This document shows, one piece after another, positions 1-8,322 of a stretch of DNA of 64,000 bases (position 1 is the first letter of the stretch; every line of letters starts with the position of its first letter). This DNA is from Aquisalimonas sp. 2447 (GTDB lineage Bacteria; Pseudomonadota; Gammaproteobacteria; Nitrococcales; Aquisalimonadaceae), in contig NZ_CP050695.1 in assembly GCF_012044895.1 (NCBI RefSeq), positions 3,130,501-3,194,500 on the forward strand, written 5' to 3'. Below the pieces are notes generated by a model. The model saw only the letters and a list, made by a program, of their open reading frames with translations, was not told the origin of the DNA and did no database searches. A program made the translations under genes and the position numbers.

Positions 1-716
1 ACCCCCACCACGCGGCCCCGGGAGTCCAGCAGCGGCCCGCCGGAGTTGCCCGGATTGATGGCTGCGTCGGTCTGGATCAGGTCACGCATGATGAAGCCGG
101 ACGGAATCCGTACCGGCCGGTTCAATGCGGAAACCACGCCGCTGGTGAGGGTGCCCTCCAGGCCGAAGGGATTGCCCAGGGCGAATACGTCCTGCCCCAC
201 CTGCAGGTGCGCGCTGTTGCCCCTGGGCAGCGCGGTCAGGCGGCGCCCCTGGGGATCAAAGCGAAGCACCGCCAGGTCCAGCTCGGGATCGGTTCCCACG
301 ACGGTGGCGCGATAGTGACTGCCATCATGGAGCGTCACGATCAGCCGCTGGCCACCCTGGACCACATGGTGATTGGTCACCACGGTGCCCTCCTGATCGA
401 TGATGAAACCACTGCCGGTGCCACCCCCTGGCAGCACACCGCCGAAGCGGGTGCGGAAGGCGCTGAGCGAGGTGATATTGACCACGCCGCGGATACTGTC
501 GCGGTACAACCGCACCGCCCCGAGTTCCGCATCACCCAGGCCCTCGGTGCGCAACTCCGGCATGTCCGGCTCCACCGGCACACCCTCGGTGAACGGGATC
601 CGCACCTGATCCAGCAGGTCGGGGGCCGGCGTGGTCTCCGGTCCGGACGCGCACCCGGCCACGGACAGCAGCACCAGGCAGCACGACAGCAATCGACAAC
701 GAGCGCGAACCGGCAT
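1..716 (-). CDS. S1C (DegP/HtrA-like) trypsin-type serine protease lipoprotein, C-terminus cut by window edge
   Basis: Read by translating the minus strand; the frame runs off the left edge, so only the first 238 residues are present. A lipoprotein signal ends in VAGC with the lipidated Cys at residue 22, so the enzyme is probably anchored in the cell envelope. The chymotrypsin-like domain carries a full catalytic triad: His117 in TNHHV, Asp147 in LDLAV and Ser225 in NPGNSGGPL. The order and spacing match DegP/DegS/HtrA proteases, which degrade misfolded envelope proteins. Any PDZ domain would lie outside the window. The ATG at 716 follows an AGGAGG about 12 nt upstream. A lipobox is unusual for DegP, which has a cleavable signal, so this is better called a trypsin-like lipoprotein protease than DegP itself. 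Confidence 0.88.
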   Translation of the reverse strand, partial: MPVRARCRLLSCCLVLLSVAGCASGPETTPAPDLLDQVRIPFTEGVPVEPDMPELRTEGLGDAELGAVRLYRDSIRGVVNITSLSAFRTRFGGVLPGGGTGSGFIIDQEGTVVTNHHVVQGGQRLIVTLHDGSHYRATVVGTDPELDLAVLRFDPQGRRLTALPRGNSAHLQVGQDVFALGNPFGLEGTLTSGVVSALNRPVRIPSGFIMRDLIQTDAAINPGNSGGPLLDSRGRVVG

Positions 717-840
717 GGGCACGACTTCCCTCCTGGTGTCCAGTCACCCTGATATACGGACGGCCTATGCAGGACCGCCGACGCTGCAGGGTTCGTTACA
801 ATGGCACGATAAAGCCATGAACAGTCACAAGGACAGCCCG

Positions 841-1248
841 ATGACCCCCGAAAGCCCCACCGGTGACCTGATGCTGCGCACCCTTGCCATGCCGGCGGAC
901 ACGAACCCCTCCGGGGACATCTTCGGCGGCTGGCTGCTGTCACAGATGGACGTGGGCGGCAGCCTGCTTGCAGCCGAGCACGCAGGCAGCAGGGTGGCCA
1001 CCGTGGCCGTTGAATCCATGAAGTTCCACCTGCCCGTGTACGTGGGCGACGTGCTCTGCTGTTACGCCACCCTGCACCGGGTGGGACGCACTTCCATGAC
1101 GGTGGAAGTGCAGGCCTGGGTACTGCGCGGCGGCGGCGCCAGGGAGCGGCTGCTGGTGACCGACGGGCTGTTTACCTACGTGGCCATGGACGATCAGGGG
1201 CTGCCACGGCCGGTTCCGCCATTGGCAACCAGACACCTCGAAACCTGA
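841..1248 (+). CDS. yciA: Acyl-CoA thioesterase, YciA family
   Basis: A 135-residue single hotdog-fold protein, close to the roughly 130 residues usual for YciA. The segment TNPSGDIFGGWLLSQMD is the family hallmark, with the Asn/Asp residues used in catalysis by hotdog thioesterases, and VESMKFHLPVYVGDVL is the next conserved strand. YciA hydrolyses a broad range of acyl-CoAs to the free acid and CoA in the cytoplasm, helping to set the CoA pool. The ATG at 841 was chosen because AAGGA sits 7 nt upstream; the in-frame ATG at 817 lacks a good ribosome site. It lies 13 nt before the threonine ammonia-lyase gene, so the two may be cotranscribed. Confidence 0.88.
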   Translation: MTPESPTGDLMLRTLAMPADTNPSGDIFGGWLLSQMDVGGSLLAAEHAGSRVATVAVESMKFHLPVYVGDVLCCYATLHRVGRTSMTVEVQAWVLRGGGARERLLVTDGLFTYVAMDDQGLPRPVPPLATRHLET

Positions 1249-1261
1249 GGGGTTCCCGACC

Positions 1262-2506
1262 ATGGCAGTCACCATTGACACCGTACGGCAGGCCGCAGCG
1301 GCGATCCGCGACGGCATCCAGCGGACTCGCTGCGATCGCTCGCACACACTTTCGAGCATGACCGGCTGCGAGCTCTATCTCAAGTTCGAGAACCACCAGT
1401 TCACCGCCGCGTTCAAGGAGCGCGGCGCGCTGAACCGGCTGCTGGCCCTGTCGCCGGAGGAGCGTGAACGCGGCGTGATCGCCATGTCGGCGGGCAATCA
1501 CGCCCAGGCGCTGGCCTACCACGCCCAGCGCCTGGGGATTCGCGCCGTCATTGTCATGCCCCGCCACACACCGAACCTCAAGGTCACCAATACCCGGCGA
1601 TTCGGCGCCGAGGTGCACCTGCACGGCAACGGTGTCGCCGAGGCGGGCAGCTACGCGGAGGAGCTTGCGGCAAAGCACGGCTACGTGTTCGTGCATCCCT
1701 ACGACGACGAGCATGTCATCGCCGGCCAGGGCACCGTTGCCCTGGAGATGCTGACCGAGGTTCCCGGTCTGGACACGCTGGTGGTTCCGGTCGGCGGCGG
1801 CGGCCTGATCGGCGGCATGGCCGTGGCGGCACGCGCCATCAATCCCGACATCGAGATCGTCGGCGTGCAGACGGAGCGCTTTCCGGCCATGCAGCAGGCG
1901 ATCGCCGGCGCGACCATCGCCACCGGGCCGCCCACCATCGCCGAAGGCATTGCCGTGAAGGTCCCGGGCACTCTTACCCTGCCGCTGGTGCGCGATCTGG
2001 TCTCCGAGATCCTGCTGGTGGACGAGCCGGACCTGGAACAGGCCATCCTGCTGCTGCTGGAAATCGAGAAAACGGTGGCGGAAGGTGCCGGCGCCGCCGG
2101 CCTGGCCGCCCTGCTCGCTCACCCGGAACGGTTCCGCGGGCGGCGGGTGGGCCTGGTCCTGTGCGGCGGGAACATCGACCTGCTGGCCCTGTCGTCGGTG
2201 ATTCAGCGCGGTCTGGTGCGCACCCAGCGTGTCGTCCGCGTGCGCGTGGGCACCCCGGACGTGCCCGGTGCACTGGCCGACCTTACCCGCGTGCTGGCGG
2301 ACCACAACGCCGGCATCATCCAGATCGCTCATCAGCGACAGTTCACCGACCTGCCCCTGCGGGCGGTGGAAGTGGAGGTCACCCTGGAAACCCTGGGCGA
2401 CGACCATCTGGCAGAGGTGCTTGCCGCCCTGCGTGACAACGGCTACGACCCGGTACTCCCGGATGTCTCCGACCTGCACCCGGTGGAACGCCGGAGCACC
2501 ACGTGA
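1262..2506 (+). CDS. ilvA: Threonine ammonia-lyase (dehydratase), medium form with C-terminal ACT-like domain
   Basis: A 414-residue PLP enzyme converting L-threonine (and serine) to 2-oxobutyrate plus ammonia. The PLP lysine is Lys52 in AAFKERGALN, the substrate loop is SAGNHAQALA, and the phosphate-binding glycine loop is VGGGGLIGG. Residues from about 325 onward (RVGTPDVPGALADLTRVLAD...) form an ACT-like regulatory domain. One C-terminal ACT-like unit and this length fit the medium-form threonine ammonia-lyases rather than the 500-residue biosynthetic IlvA with two such units, so the physiological role (isoleucine synthesis or threonine catabolism) is open. A GAGGGG lies about 10 nt before the ATG. 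The stop overlaps the start of the MFS gene by 4 nt (GTGA). Confidence 0.9.
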   Translation: MAVTIDTVRQAAAAIRDGIQRTRCDRSHTLSSMTGCELYLKFENHQFTAAFKERGALNRLLALSPEERERGVIAMSAGNHAQALAYHAQRLGIRAVIVMPRHTPNLKVTNTRRFGAEVHLHGNGVAEAGSYAEELAAKHGYVFVHPYDDEHVIAGQGTVALEMLTEVPGLDTLVVPVGGGGLIGGMAVAARAINPDIEIVGVQTERFPAMQQAIAGATIATGPPTIAEGIAVKVPGTLTLPLVRDLVSEILLVDEPDLEQAILLLLEIEKTVAEGAGAAGLAALLAHPERFRGRRVGLVLCGGNIDLLALSSVIQRGLVRTQRVVRVRVGTPDVPGALADLTRVLADHNAGIIQIAHQRQFTDLPLRAVEVEVTLETLGDDHLAEVLAALRDNGYDPVLPDVSDLHPVERRSTT

Positions 2507-3762
2507 GTTCGTCGACGTTCCGGCACCGGGCGCGACGTGGCCGACTGCTGCCGAGACTTGCGGCGGTGCTGGCCATCTTCACCGCCATCTTCGCCAGCAA
2601 CGTACCCACCCCCCTGTACGCCGTCTGGCAGGCGGAGTGGGGGTTCTCCGGCACGGCGCTCACGGCGGTGTTCTCGGTGTACGTCATCGGCGTGATCGGT
2701 GCTCTGCTCACCGTTGGGCCTCTGTCCGACCTGGCCGGCCGACGCCAGGTGCTGGTGCCCGGCCTGGTATGCATGGTGATCGCTGCGCTGCTGTTCGCGG
2801 TGGCCACGGACATCGCATGGCTCGGCACCGGCCGGCTGCTTACGGGGATCGGCACCGGCATCGTGACCGGCACCGCCACCGCGGCCCTGGTGGAACTGGA
2901 CCCGGACAAGAACTGGGCGCACTCCGCGGCCATCTCCGCACTCACCCTCACCGCCGGCGCCACCGCCGGGCCATTGGTGAGTTCCGCCATGCTGCGACTG
3001 GACTTCTGGCCACTGGTAACCCCGTTCCTGCTGGTGGCAGCCCTGGCAGTCACCAGCATCGTGTTGCTGGTCAAGGTCCGCTGGCCACGCCGGGTGGGGC
3101 AGCGCAAGGCCGGCTTTCGCCTGCGTCACTGGCGGCCCGCACGCCTGTCGGTGCCGCGGGAGATCCTCGGGAGTTTCGCCCTGGCTGGCGGTGCCATGTG
3201 TCTGGCCTGGTCCACCGGCAGTCTGTACGCCTCGCTGGGGCCGTCCCTGGCCACCGAACTGGTGGGCATCGACGACCGCGCCCTGGCCGGCCTGTACGCC
3301 GCGGCATTCCAGTTCGTCGCCGGCGTGGGACAGTTCACGGCCCGCCGCCAGCACCCGGCACGGCTGCTGTTCACGGGGCCCTGGATCCTGGGCGCCGGCA
3401 TGGTCATCTGTGTTGCCGGCATCGTACTCACCTCGCCCTGGATCTTTGCCCTGGGAACGGTGACCACCGCGTTCGGCGCCGGCGTCACCGCCATGGGGGC
3501 GGTGGCCACCATCAGTCGCGAGGCCCCCGCCGACCGGCGTGGCGAAGTGGTGTCGAGTTTCTACGTGCTGGCGTATCTGACCATGGCGACGGTGGTCCTG
3601 GGCGTCGGCTCCAGCAGCGACTGGATCGGCCTGGAGCCCACCATGATCACCCTTGGTGGCCTTACCCTGATCGCCGCGGGTATCGTGGTCATCGTCGGAG
3701 TACGCAGCGGGCGCGCGTGGTTCACCCCGAGTCCCCGCGATCCCGGCAACCGTTCCCGTTAA
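2503..3762 (+). CDS. MFS transporter (drug/metabolite exporter type)
   Basis: A 419-residue, very hydrophobic protein with about 12 predicted membrane segments. The loop after segment 2 contains GPLSDLAGRRQVL, the MFS motif A (G-x-L-a-D-r-x-G-r-R). It therefore belongs to the major facilitator superfamily of inner-membrane secondary transporters. The substrate is not determinable from the sequence. It starts with GTG at 2503, overlapping the stop of the threonine ammonia-lyase by 4 nt, which implies translational coupling and raises the possibility that it handles an amino acid or a keto acid. That link is inference from position only. Confidence 0.85.
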   Translation: MSSSTFRHRARRGRLLPRLAAVLAIFTAIFASNVPTPLYAVWQAEWGFSGTALTAVFSVYVIGVIGALLTVGPLSDLAGRRQVLVPGLVCMVIAALLFAVATDIAWLGTGRLLTGIGTGIVTGTATAALVELDPDKNWAHSAAISALTLTAGATAGPLVSSAMLRLDFWPLVTPFLLVAALAVTSIVLLVKVRWPRRVGQRKAGFRLRHWRPARLSVPREILGSFALAGGAMCLAWSTGSLYASLGPSLATELVGIDDRALAGLYAAAFQFVAGVGQFTARRQHPARLLFTGPWILGAGMVICVAGIVLTSPWIFALGTVTTAFGAGVTAMGAVATISREAPADRRGEVVSSFYVLAYLTMATVVLGVGSSSDWIGLEPTMITLGGLTLIAAGIVVIVGVRSGRAWFTPSPRDPGNRSR

Positions 3763-3786
3763 CGCTGAACAGGCGAGGAGCCGCAC

Positions 3787-4227
3787 ATGCAATACCTGCA
3801 CACCATGGTACGGGTCAGCGATCTGGACGAGTCCCTAGACTTCTACTGCAACAAACTCGGCCTGGTGGAAATCAGCCGCAGGGAGGTGGAAGCCGGACGT
3901 TTCACGCTGGTGTTCCTGGCGGCCCCGGAGGACGAGGAGCGGGCACGGCGGGACCGGGCGCCCATGGTGGAACTCACCTGGAACTGGGATCCGGAGGAGT
4001 ACAGCGGCGGCCGCAATTTCGGCCACCTGGCCTACCGGGTCAAGGACATCTACGCGCTGTGCCGGTCCCTGATGGACGCCGGCATCACCATCAACCGCCC
4101 GCCCCGGGACGGCCGCATGGCGTTCATCCGTTCCCCGGACGGCATCTCCATCGAACTGCTGCAGGAAGGCGACCCGCTGCCGGAGCAGGAACCGTGGAAG
4201 TCCATGGAGAACACCGGGACCTGGTGA
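3787..4227 (+). CDS. gloA: Glyoxalase I-like VOC metalloenzyme (lactoylglutathione lyase)
   Basis: A 146-residue VOC-fold protein. The four metal ligands of bacterial glyoxalase I are all visible at matching places: His5 (YLHTMVRV), Glu62 (MVELTWNW), His80 (NFGHLAY) and Glu123 (SIELLQEG). Glyoxalase I isomerises the methylglyoxal-glutathione hemithioacetal to S-lactoylglutathione as part of electrophile detoxification. It is slightly longer than E. coli GloA (135 residues), with a longer loop around residues 48-58. It sits 24 nt after the MFS gene with a GAGGAG ribosome site, so it may end the same transcript. A REP-type palindrome follows at once. Confidence 0.87.
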   Translation: MQYLHTMVRVSDLDESLDFYCNKLGLVEISRREVEAGRFTLVFLAAPEDEERARRDRAPMVELTWNWDPEEYSGGRNFGHLAYRVKDIYALCRSLMDAGITINRPPRDGRMAFIRSPDGISIELLQEGDPLPEQEPWKSMENTGTW

Positions 4228-4233
4228 TCGCCG

Positions 4234-4314
4234 CCCCCTGTAGCAGCGACGTCAGTCGCGACCGATTCCAGAGGTTCTGGAACGGGTCGCGGCTTGCGCC
4301 GCTCCTACAGGGGT
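4234..4314. repeat. REP-type palindromic repeat pair
   Basis: Two inverted units lie between the convergent gloA and oxidoreductase genes. The right unit, ending GCGCCGCTCCTACAG, is the same REP sequence seen as a perfect palindrome at 11213-11320 and in related form at 34021. The left unit (CTGTAGCAGCGACGTCAGTC) is a diverged inverse partner. The arrangement is that of a REP doublet (REPIN), a non-autonomous repeat mobilised in other genomes by RAYT transposases. It can also act as a bidirectional transcript end here. Confidence 0.75.
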
Positions 4315-4324
4315 TGCGGGTCAA

Positions 4325-5356
4325 TCACTTGCGGGTGGGATCCTCACTGACCTGCACCAGCAGCTTGCCAAAGTTCTTGCCAGTGAGCAGGCCCTGGAAC
4401 GCGGATACGGCGTTCTCCAGCCCGTCGACGATATCCTCGCGGTGGCGGATGGTGCCGTCCTTCACCAGGGGCGCGACGGTCTTGAAGAACTCGCGGCGGC
4501 GGTCGGCATGATCGAACTGGATAAAACCGCGGACGCTGAGGCGCTTGGTCAGTATCTGCCGCATGAACGCCGGCAGCAGGTTCGGACCCTCGGGCGTCTC
4601 CGTGTCGTTGTAGTGGGCAATGATGCCGCACACCGGCACCCGGGCGAACTCGTTGAACAGCGGCAGCACCGCCTGCTGCACCTTGCCGCCCACGTTTTCC
4701 CAGTACACGTCCACGCCGTTGGGACAGGCCGCGGCCAGGTCGTCCTCGAAGGTGGGCGAGCGGTGATCAACGCAGGCATCGAAGCCCATTTCCTCGGTCA
4801 CGAAACGGCACTTCTCCGGGCCACCGGCAACACCCACGGCGCGACAACCCCAGTGGCGCGCCAGCTGACCGACCACCTGGCCCACGGCGCCGCTGGCGGC
4901 GGACACCACCACGGTCTCGCCGGCCTGGGGCCGGCCGTGCTCCACCATGCCCACGTAGGCGGTGAAGCCGGGCATGCCGAGCACACCCACGGCGGTACTG
5001 ATCGGGGCATCCTCCGGGTTGAGGCGCTTGAGACCCTTCGGGTCCACGGCGGCATACGTCTGCCAGCCGGTGTGTGCCAGAGCGATATCGCCGGCCTGCC
5101 AGTCCGGGTGGCGTGACTCCACCACCTCGCAGACCGTACCGCCTTCCATGACGCTACCCACCTCCACGGACTGGGCGTAGGACTTGGCCGCACTCATGCG
5201 GCTGCGCATGTACGGATCCAGGGACAAGTAGATGGTGCGCAGCAGGACCTGGCCGTCCTGGGCCTCGGGCATGGATCCCTCCTCCAGGCGCAGATCGTTC
5301 TCGTCAGGCATGCCTTCCGGACGCTGCGCCAGGATGATGCGTTGATTACCGGCCAT
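4325..5356 (-). CDS. NADP-dependent oxidoreductase of the MDR superfamily (CurA/YncB, leukotriene B4 12-hydroxydehydrogenase-like)
   Basis: A 343-residue zinc-independent medium-chain reductase. The N-terminal half has the RRIILAxRPxGxP-type opening and LSLDPYMRSRM typical of the CurA / prostaglandin reductase group. The nucleotide-binding fold carries VSAASGAVGQ (residues 151-160) and no zinc-ligand cysteine pattern. Members reduce the carbon-carbon double bond of alpha,beta-unsaturated ketones and aldehydes with NADPH; the natural substrate is unknown. The ATG at 5356 is preceded by GGAGGAGA at good spacing; an upstream in-frame extension to 5521 would have no ribosome site and was dropped. 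It is transcribed divergently from the universal stress protein gene. Confidence 0.87.
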   Translation of the reverse strand: MAGNQRIILAQRPEGMPDENDLRLEEGSMPEAQDGQVLLRTIYLSLDPYMRSRMSAAKSYAQSVEVGSVMEGGTVCEVVESRHPDWQAGDIALAHTGWQTYAAVDPKGLKRLNPEDAPISTAVGVLGMPGFTAYVGMVEHGRPQAGETVVVSAASGAVGQVVGQLARHWGCRAVGVAGGPEKCRFVTEEMGFDACVDHRSPTFEDDLAAACPNGVDVYWENVGGKVQQAVLPLFNEFARVPVCGIIAHYNDTETPEGPNLLPAFMRQILTKRLSVRGFIQFDHADRRREFFKTVAPLVKDGTIRHREDIVDGLENAVSAFQGLLTGKNFGKLLVQVSEDPTRK

Positions 5357-5444
5357 TCGATTCTCCTCCATTCGGGTTGGCGAACGTCCGCAAGGGTAAC
5401 AGGCAGCGACGATTTGCGGGCGGCCGGAACACTGACCGCACGGA

Positions 5445-5458
5445 TTGACATGGATCAA
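5445..5458 (+). promoter_or_regulatory. ANR/FNR-type binding site (TTGACATGGATCAA) upstream of the universal stress gene
   Basis: TTGAC-N4-ATCAA matches the FNR/ANR consensus TTGAT-N4-ATCAA in 9 of 10 defined positions. Its centre at 5451.5 is about 42 nt upstream of where transcription would begin if TGTACT at 5482-5487 is the -10 element, which is the usual place for a class II FNR activator site. This predicts induction of the downstream usp gene under low oxygen, as known for pseudomonad usp genes. The site is seen; the promoter assignment is inference. Confidence 0.65.
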
Positions 5459-5520
5459 ACCGGAACCGGGTGTTTCCGTGCTGTACTCGGTGTCCCTGAC
5501 AGCCCTCCGAGGATGGACCA

Positions 5521-6483
5521 TTGGACTACGGCATCGAGGACCTGATCATTCCCGTGGACGGCTCCGACCACGCGGAAGCGGCCGTACGATTCGCGGTACG
5601 ACTCAGCCGGGCCACGGGCGCGGAGCTCCACCTGGCACACGCGTTCCCGGGTTCCGTGCAGGCGCTCATGGAGCGCATCGGCACCCAGCCGGGCCACACC
5701 AGCTCCGAGCGCATGACCGCGGAAGCCTTCGAGGCACTGCGCAACGGGAGCGCCCGCCGTGCGCTGCAGCGCGCGCGCCAGCAGCTCGAGCCGGACCAGA
5801 CCGCCAGCGAACATGTCCTCGACGGCGATCCGGCAGAGGCAATCAGCGCGTTCGTCGGCGACGGTCATGGGGTTCAGGTGGTCATGGGCCGGCGCGGCCT
5901 CGGCCGCGTGCGCGAACTCCTGGTGGGCAGCGTCAGTGAACGCGTGATCCACCGCGTACCCGGCCCGGTCACCGTGGTCACCGCTGGCCATGACGGCGGC
6001 GAGACGGACGACGGTCACGCGGAACCCCTGGTGGTGCCGGTGGACGGTTCGGACTCCGCCTGCCGCGCCGCCGCCCATGCCGCCACCGTGGCCCGCTGCA
6101 CCGGCGCCCGGATCCACCTTCTGCACGCATTCCCGGGCTCGCCCCAGGAAGTGCCGCTGCTCTCCGGTGACCTCGGCGGCAGTGCCGATGTCGGCCCCTT
6201 CGCCGAAGAAGCCTTTGCGCAATTGGGGGACGACTCCGCGCGGGAAGCGTTCGACTCAGCGAGGGACACCATGGCGGACACCGGCGCAACCGGCCTGGAT
6301 ATCGTCGAAGTGCGCCGTCGCGGCGAACCGGCGCATGCCGTACTGGACTACTTGCGGGAAATCGGCCCGGCGGAGATCATCATCGGCCGCCGCGGACTCG
6401 GACGCGTGCAGGAGCTGCTGGTGGGCAGCGTAAGCCAGAAACTCCTCCACGGCGCCCGCTGCCCGGTGACGGTGATCGGCTGA
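5521..6483 (+). CDS. Tandem universal stress protein (two UspA domains)
   Basis: A 320-residue protein made of two Usp domains, about residues 5-155 and 165-320. Each begins with a (I/V)VPVDGSD strand and ends in the ATP-binding pattern GRRGLGR-x-xELLVGSVS, i.e. G-x2-G-x9-G-S, so both domains look able to bind ATP. Tandem Usp proteins support survival in stress and anaerobic energy starvation. The start is TTG at 5521, with a GAGG about 11 nt upstream; no in-frame ATG is near. An ANR/FNR site lies 63 nt upstream, suggesting oxygen control. It is a stand-alone gene, divergent from the oxidoreductase. Confidence 0.9.
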   Translation: MDYGIEDLIIPVDGSDHAEAAVRFAVRLSRATGAELHLAHAFPGSVQALMERIGTQPGHTSSERMTAEAFEALRNGSARRALQRARQQLEPDQTASEHVLDGDPAEAISAFVGDGHGVQVVMGRRGLGRVRELLVGSVSERVIHRVPGPVTVVTAGHDGGETDDGHAEPLVVPVDGSDSACRAAAHAATVARCTGARIHLLHAFPGSPQEVPLLSGDLGGSADVGPFAEEAFAQLGDDSAREAFDSARDTMADTGATGLDIVEVRRRGEPAHAVLDYLREIGPAEIIIGRRGLGRVQELLVGSVSQKLLHGARCPVTVIG

Positions 6484-6648
6484 CGGCGTTCGCCGGGACC
6501 TGGCAGCAGGCGGCGCTCTCCCCGGGAAGCAAGCAGCCGCGTCATCGCGGGATGCTTGCACAGCCCATGGATTCGAATCAGCATGCATCGACGGTGCTCA
6601 GCGGTTCGGTTGCCGTTGCGACCGGGACCGCCCTGGACTGGAGATCAC

Positions 6649-7260
6649 GTGCTGCTGTACTACCTGGATCTCGCCGGAGTGGCCGTTTTTGCCGCCAGCG
6701 GCGTACTTGCCACCCGGGACCGCGACCTGGACCTGTTCGGGGTGATCATCGTCGCCACCTTCACCGCCATCGGTGGTGGCACCCTGCGGGACCTGCTGCT
6801 CGGACACCACCCGATCTTCTGGGTGGTCAATCACTGGTACCTGGTCACCATCGTCGCCTCCGCCCTGGCGACGGTGGTGTATCTTTCTCTCCGCCCGCCG
6901 CCGGGGGTGCTTTTCCTGGTGGCGGATGCCTTCGGGCTGGCCATATTCGCCATGTCCGGCGCCAAGCTGGCGCTGGAGGCGGGGCATTCCCCCCTGATCG
7001 TGATCATCATGGGCACCATGACCGGTGTCATGGGCGGCATGTTGCGGGATATGATCACGGCCCGTATCCCGCTTGTACTGCAGAAGGAGATCTACGCCAC
7101 CGCAGCCATTACGGGGATCGTTACCTACCTGGTCCTGCACGCGCTCCAGGTTCCCGAGACGCTGGCATTCTCGTTGGGCGTGGTGGTAGTGATCGGGCTT
7201 CGCGTTCTGGCGATACGGTGGGGCCTGAATCTGCCATCCGTGCCGAGAGCGAGGCGATAA
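6649..7260 (+). CDS. Trimeric intracellular cation channel (TRIC/YicG/UPF0126) family membrane protein
   Basis: A 203-residue membrane protein built of two internal repeats, each ending in a glycine-rich G-G-x-x-RD motif: IGGGTLRDLLL in the first and MGGMLRDMIT in the second. That pattern, about seven membrane helices and a length of about 205 residues define the UPF0126/TRIC family, bacterial homologues of potassium-permeable TRIC channels. GTG at 6649 was chosen: it has GGAG 6 nt upstream and places the first helix directly at the N-terminus, whereas the upstream extension is polar and unlike the family. It stands alone between usp and a TVP38 gene. Confidence 0.85.
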   Translation: MLLYYLDLAGVAVFAASGVLATRDRDLDLFGVIIVATFTAIGGGTLRDLLLGHHPIFWVVNHWYLVTIVASALATVVYLSLRPPPGVLFLVADAFGLAIFAMSGAKLALEAGHSPLIVIIMGTMTGVMGGMLRDMITARIPLVLQKEIYATAAITGIVTYLVLHALQVPETLAFSLGVVVVIGLRVLAIRWGLNLPSVPRARR

Positions 7261-7374
7261 TCCAGGCGGGACCCTGCCAGTAGGCATACGTAACGACATG
7301 GCGCCGCCGCTCGCGGACACGGGCGTTCATCCAGTGATCCTTCCGGGGAGCCGGGCGCCCACGCCAACCCGTCC

Positions 7375-8055
7375 CTACTGAGCATCATCCAGACGCCGCC
7401 ACAGATACCGCCCGAACCACCAGGCTGCCAGCACCAGAAGCGCGGTGACCACCAGCGCCCAGAAAGCCTCGGCGGCGGTCGGCATACGCTCGAACTGCAG
7501 CAGGATCTGCGTGAGGATCATGATCACCAGCGTCGACGGAAAGAGTCCGGCGGCGGTGCCCAGCAGGAAATGATGCCAACGAAGCCGGCTGGCACCGGCC
7601 ACAACATTGATCATGGTATGAGGAAGCACCGGGAACAAATTGACCACAATCACCCCGACCGCCCCTCGCTGCGCGAACGCGCGATCCAGTCGTTCCACCT
7701 TCGGGCTCGCGTACCTCTCCAGGATCTCGCGGCCGTAGAGCGTACCGACCAGATAACCGGGCAGGGAGCCCACGACCGTCGCCGCATAAGCCACGGCAAA
7801 ACCCTGCAAAGCCCCTAGCAGGATCACCGTGAGAGCCACCAGAAGCAGGTAGGGCACGGCCAGTTGCTGCGCTATGACGACGATGACGAAGATCAGCCAG
7901 GGAAACCAGGCGGCGTCGGCGAAACGCTGACCCAGGGCCTGGAGACCTTCGGCCTGCCAGCCCTCCCCCGGGGACAGAAAGGTCCACAGGACGGCCAGCA
8001 CCACAACGGCGCCCAGTAGCCCCAGCACCAGATATGGACGGTTACGCACACGCAC
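7375..8055 (-). CDS. TVP38/TMEM64 (DedA-like SNARE-associated) family inner-membrane protein
   Basis: A 226-residue hydrophobic protein. The central VTT-type domain is visible as SLPGYLVGTLYGR followed by NLFPVLPHTMINVVAGASRLRWHHFLLGTAAG, with the conserved glycines and prolines of re-entrant loops. Relatives are DedA-fold lipid scramblase or flippase-like proteins; the bacterial role is unproven. The start is GTG at 8055, with a second GTG two codons in and no strong ribosome site, so the exact start is uncertain. It is divergent from the giant uvrA gene. Confidence 0.82.
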   Translation of the reverse strand: MRVRNRPYLVLGLLGAVVVLAVLWTFLSPGEGWQAEGLQALGQRFADAAWFPWLIFVIVVIAQQLAVPYLLLVALTVILLGALQGFAVAYAATVVGSLPGYLVGTLYGREILERYASPKVERLDRAFAQRGAVGVIVVNLFPVLPHTMINVVAGASRLRWHHFLLGTAAGLFPSTLVIMILTQILLQFERMPTAAEAFWALVVTALLVLAAWWFGRYLWRRLDDAQ

Positions 8056-8322
8056 GAGGACACCACCGACATTCAGGGGTCATAGGCCACCGAGGGCAGG
8101 GGATCGACACCTGCCCTGTCCTGATTCCCAGTATTGCATGCCTCACGCCATGGAAGCCCACCACCCCATCGATCTCCGCACGCAAGGCGTCACGGCAGCG
8201 CAGGCACCCCCAGTCCGCCGCCACTCACCAACCGGCCAGCGACGGACGCGGCAGGCGCGAACCCACAAAGCCGCCACCATTCCCGTTATACTCCCCGTCT
8301 TTCCACGGTGACCGGGGGTGGC

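Noticed and set aside
8134..8322. Longer N-terminus for the fused UvrA
   Set aside because: The added residues are Pro/Arg/His-rich and unlike any UvrA; the family start is [16 protein letters not shown] at 8323.
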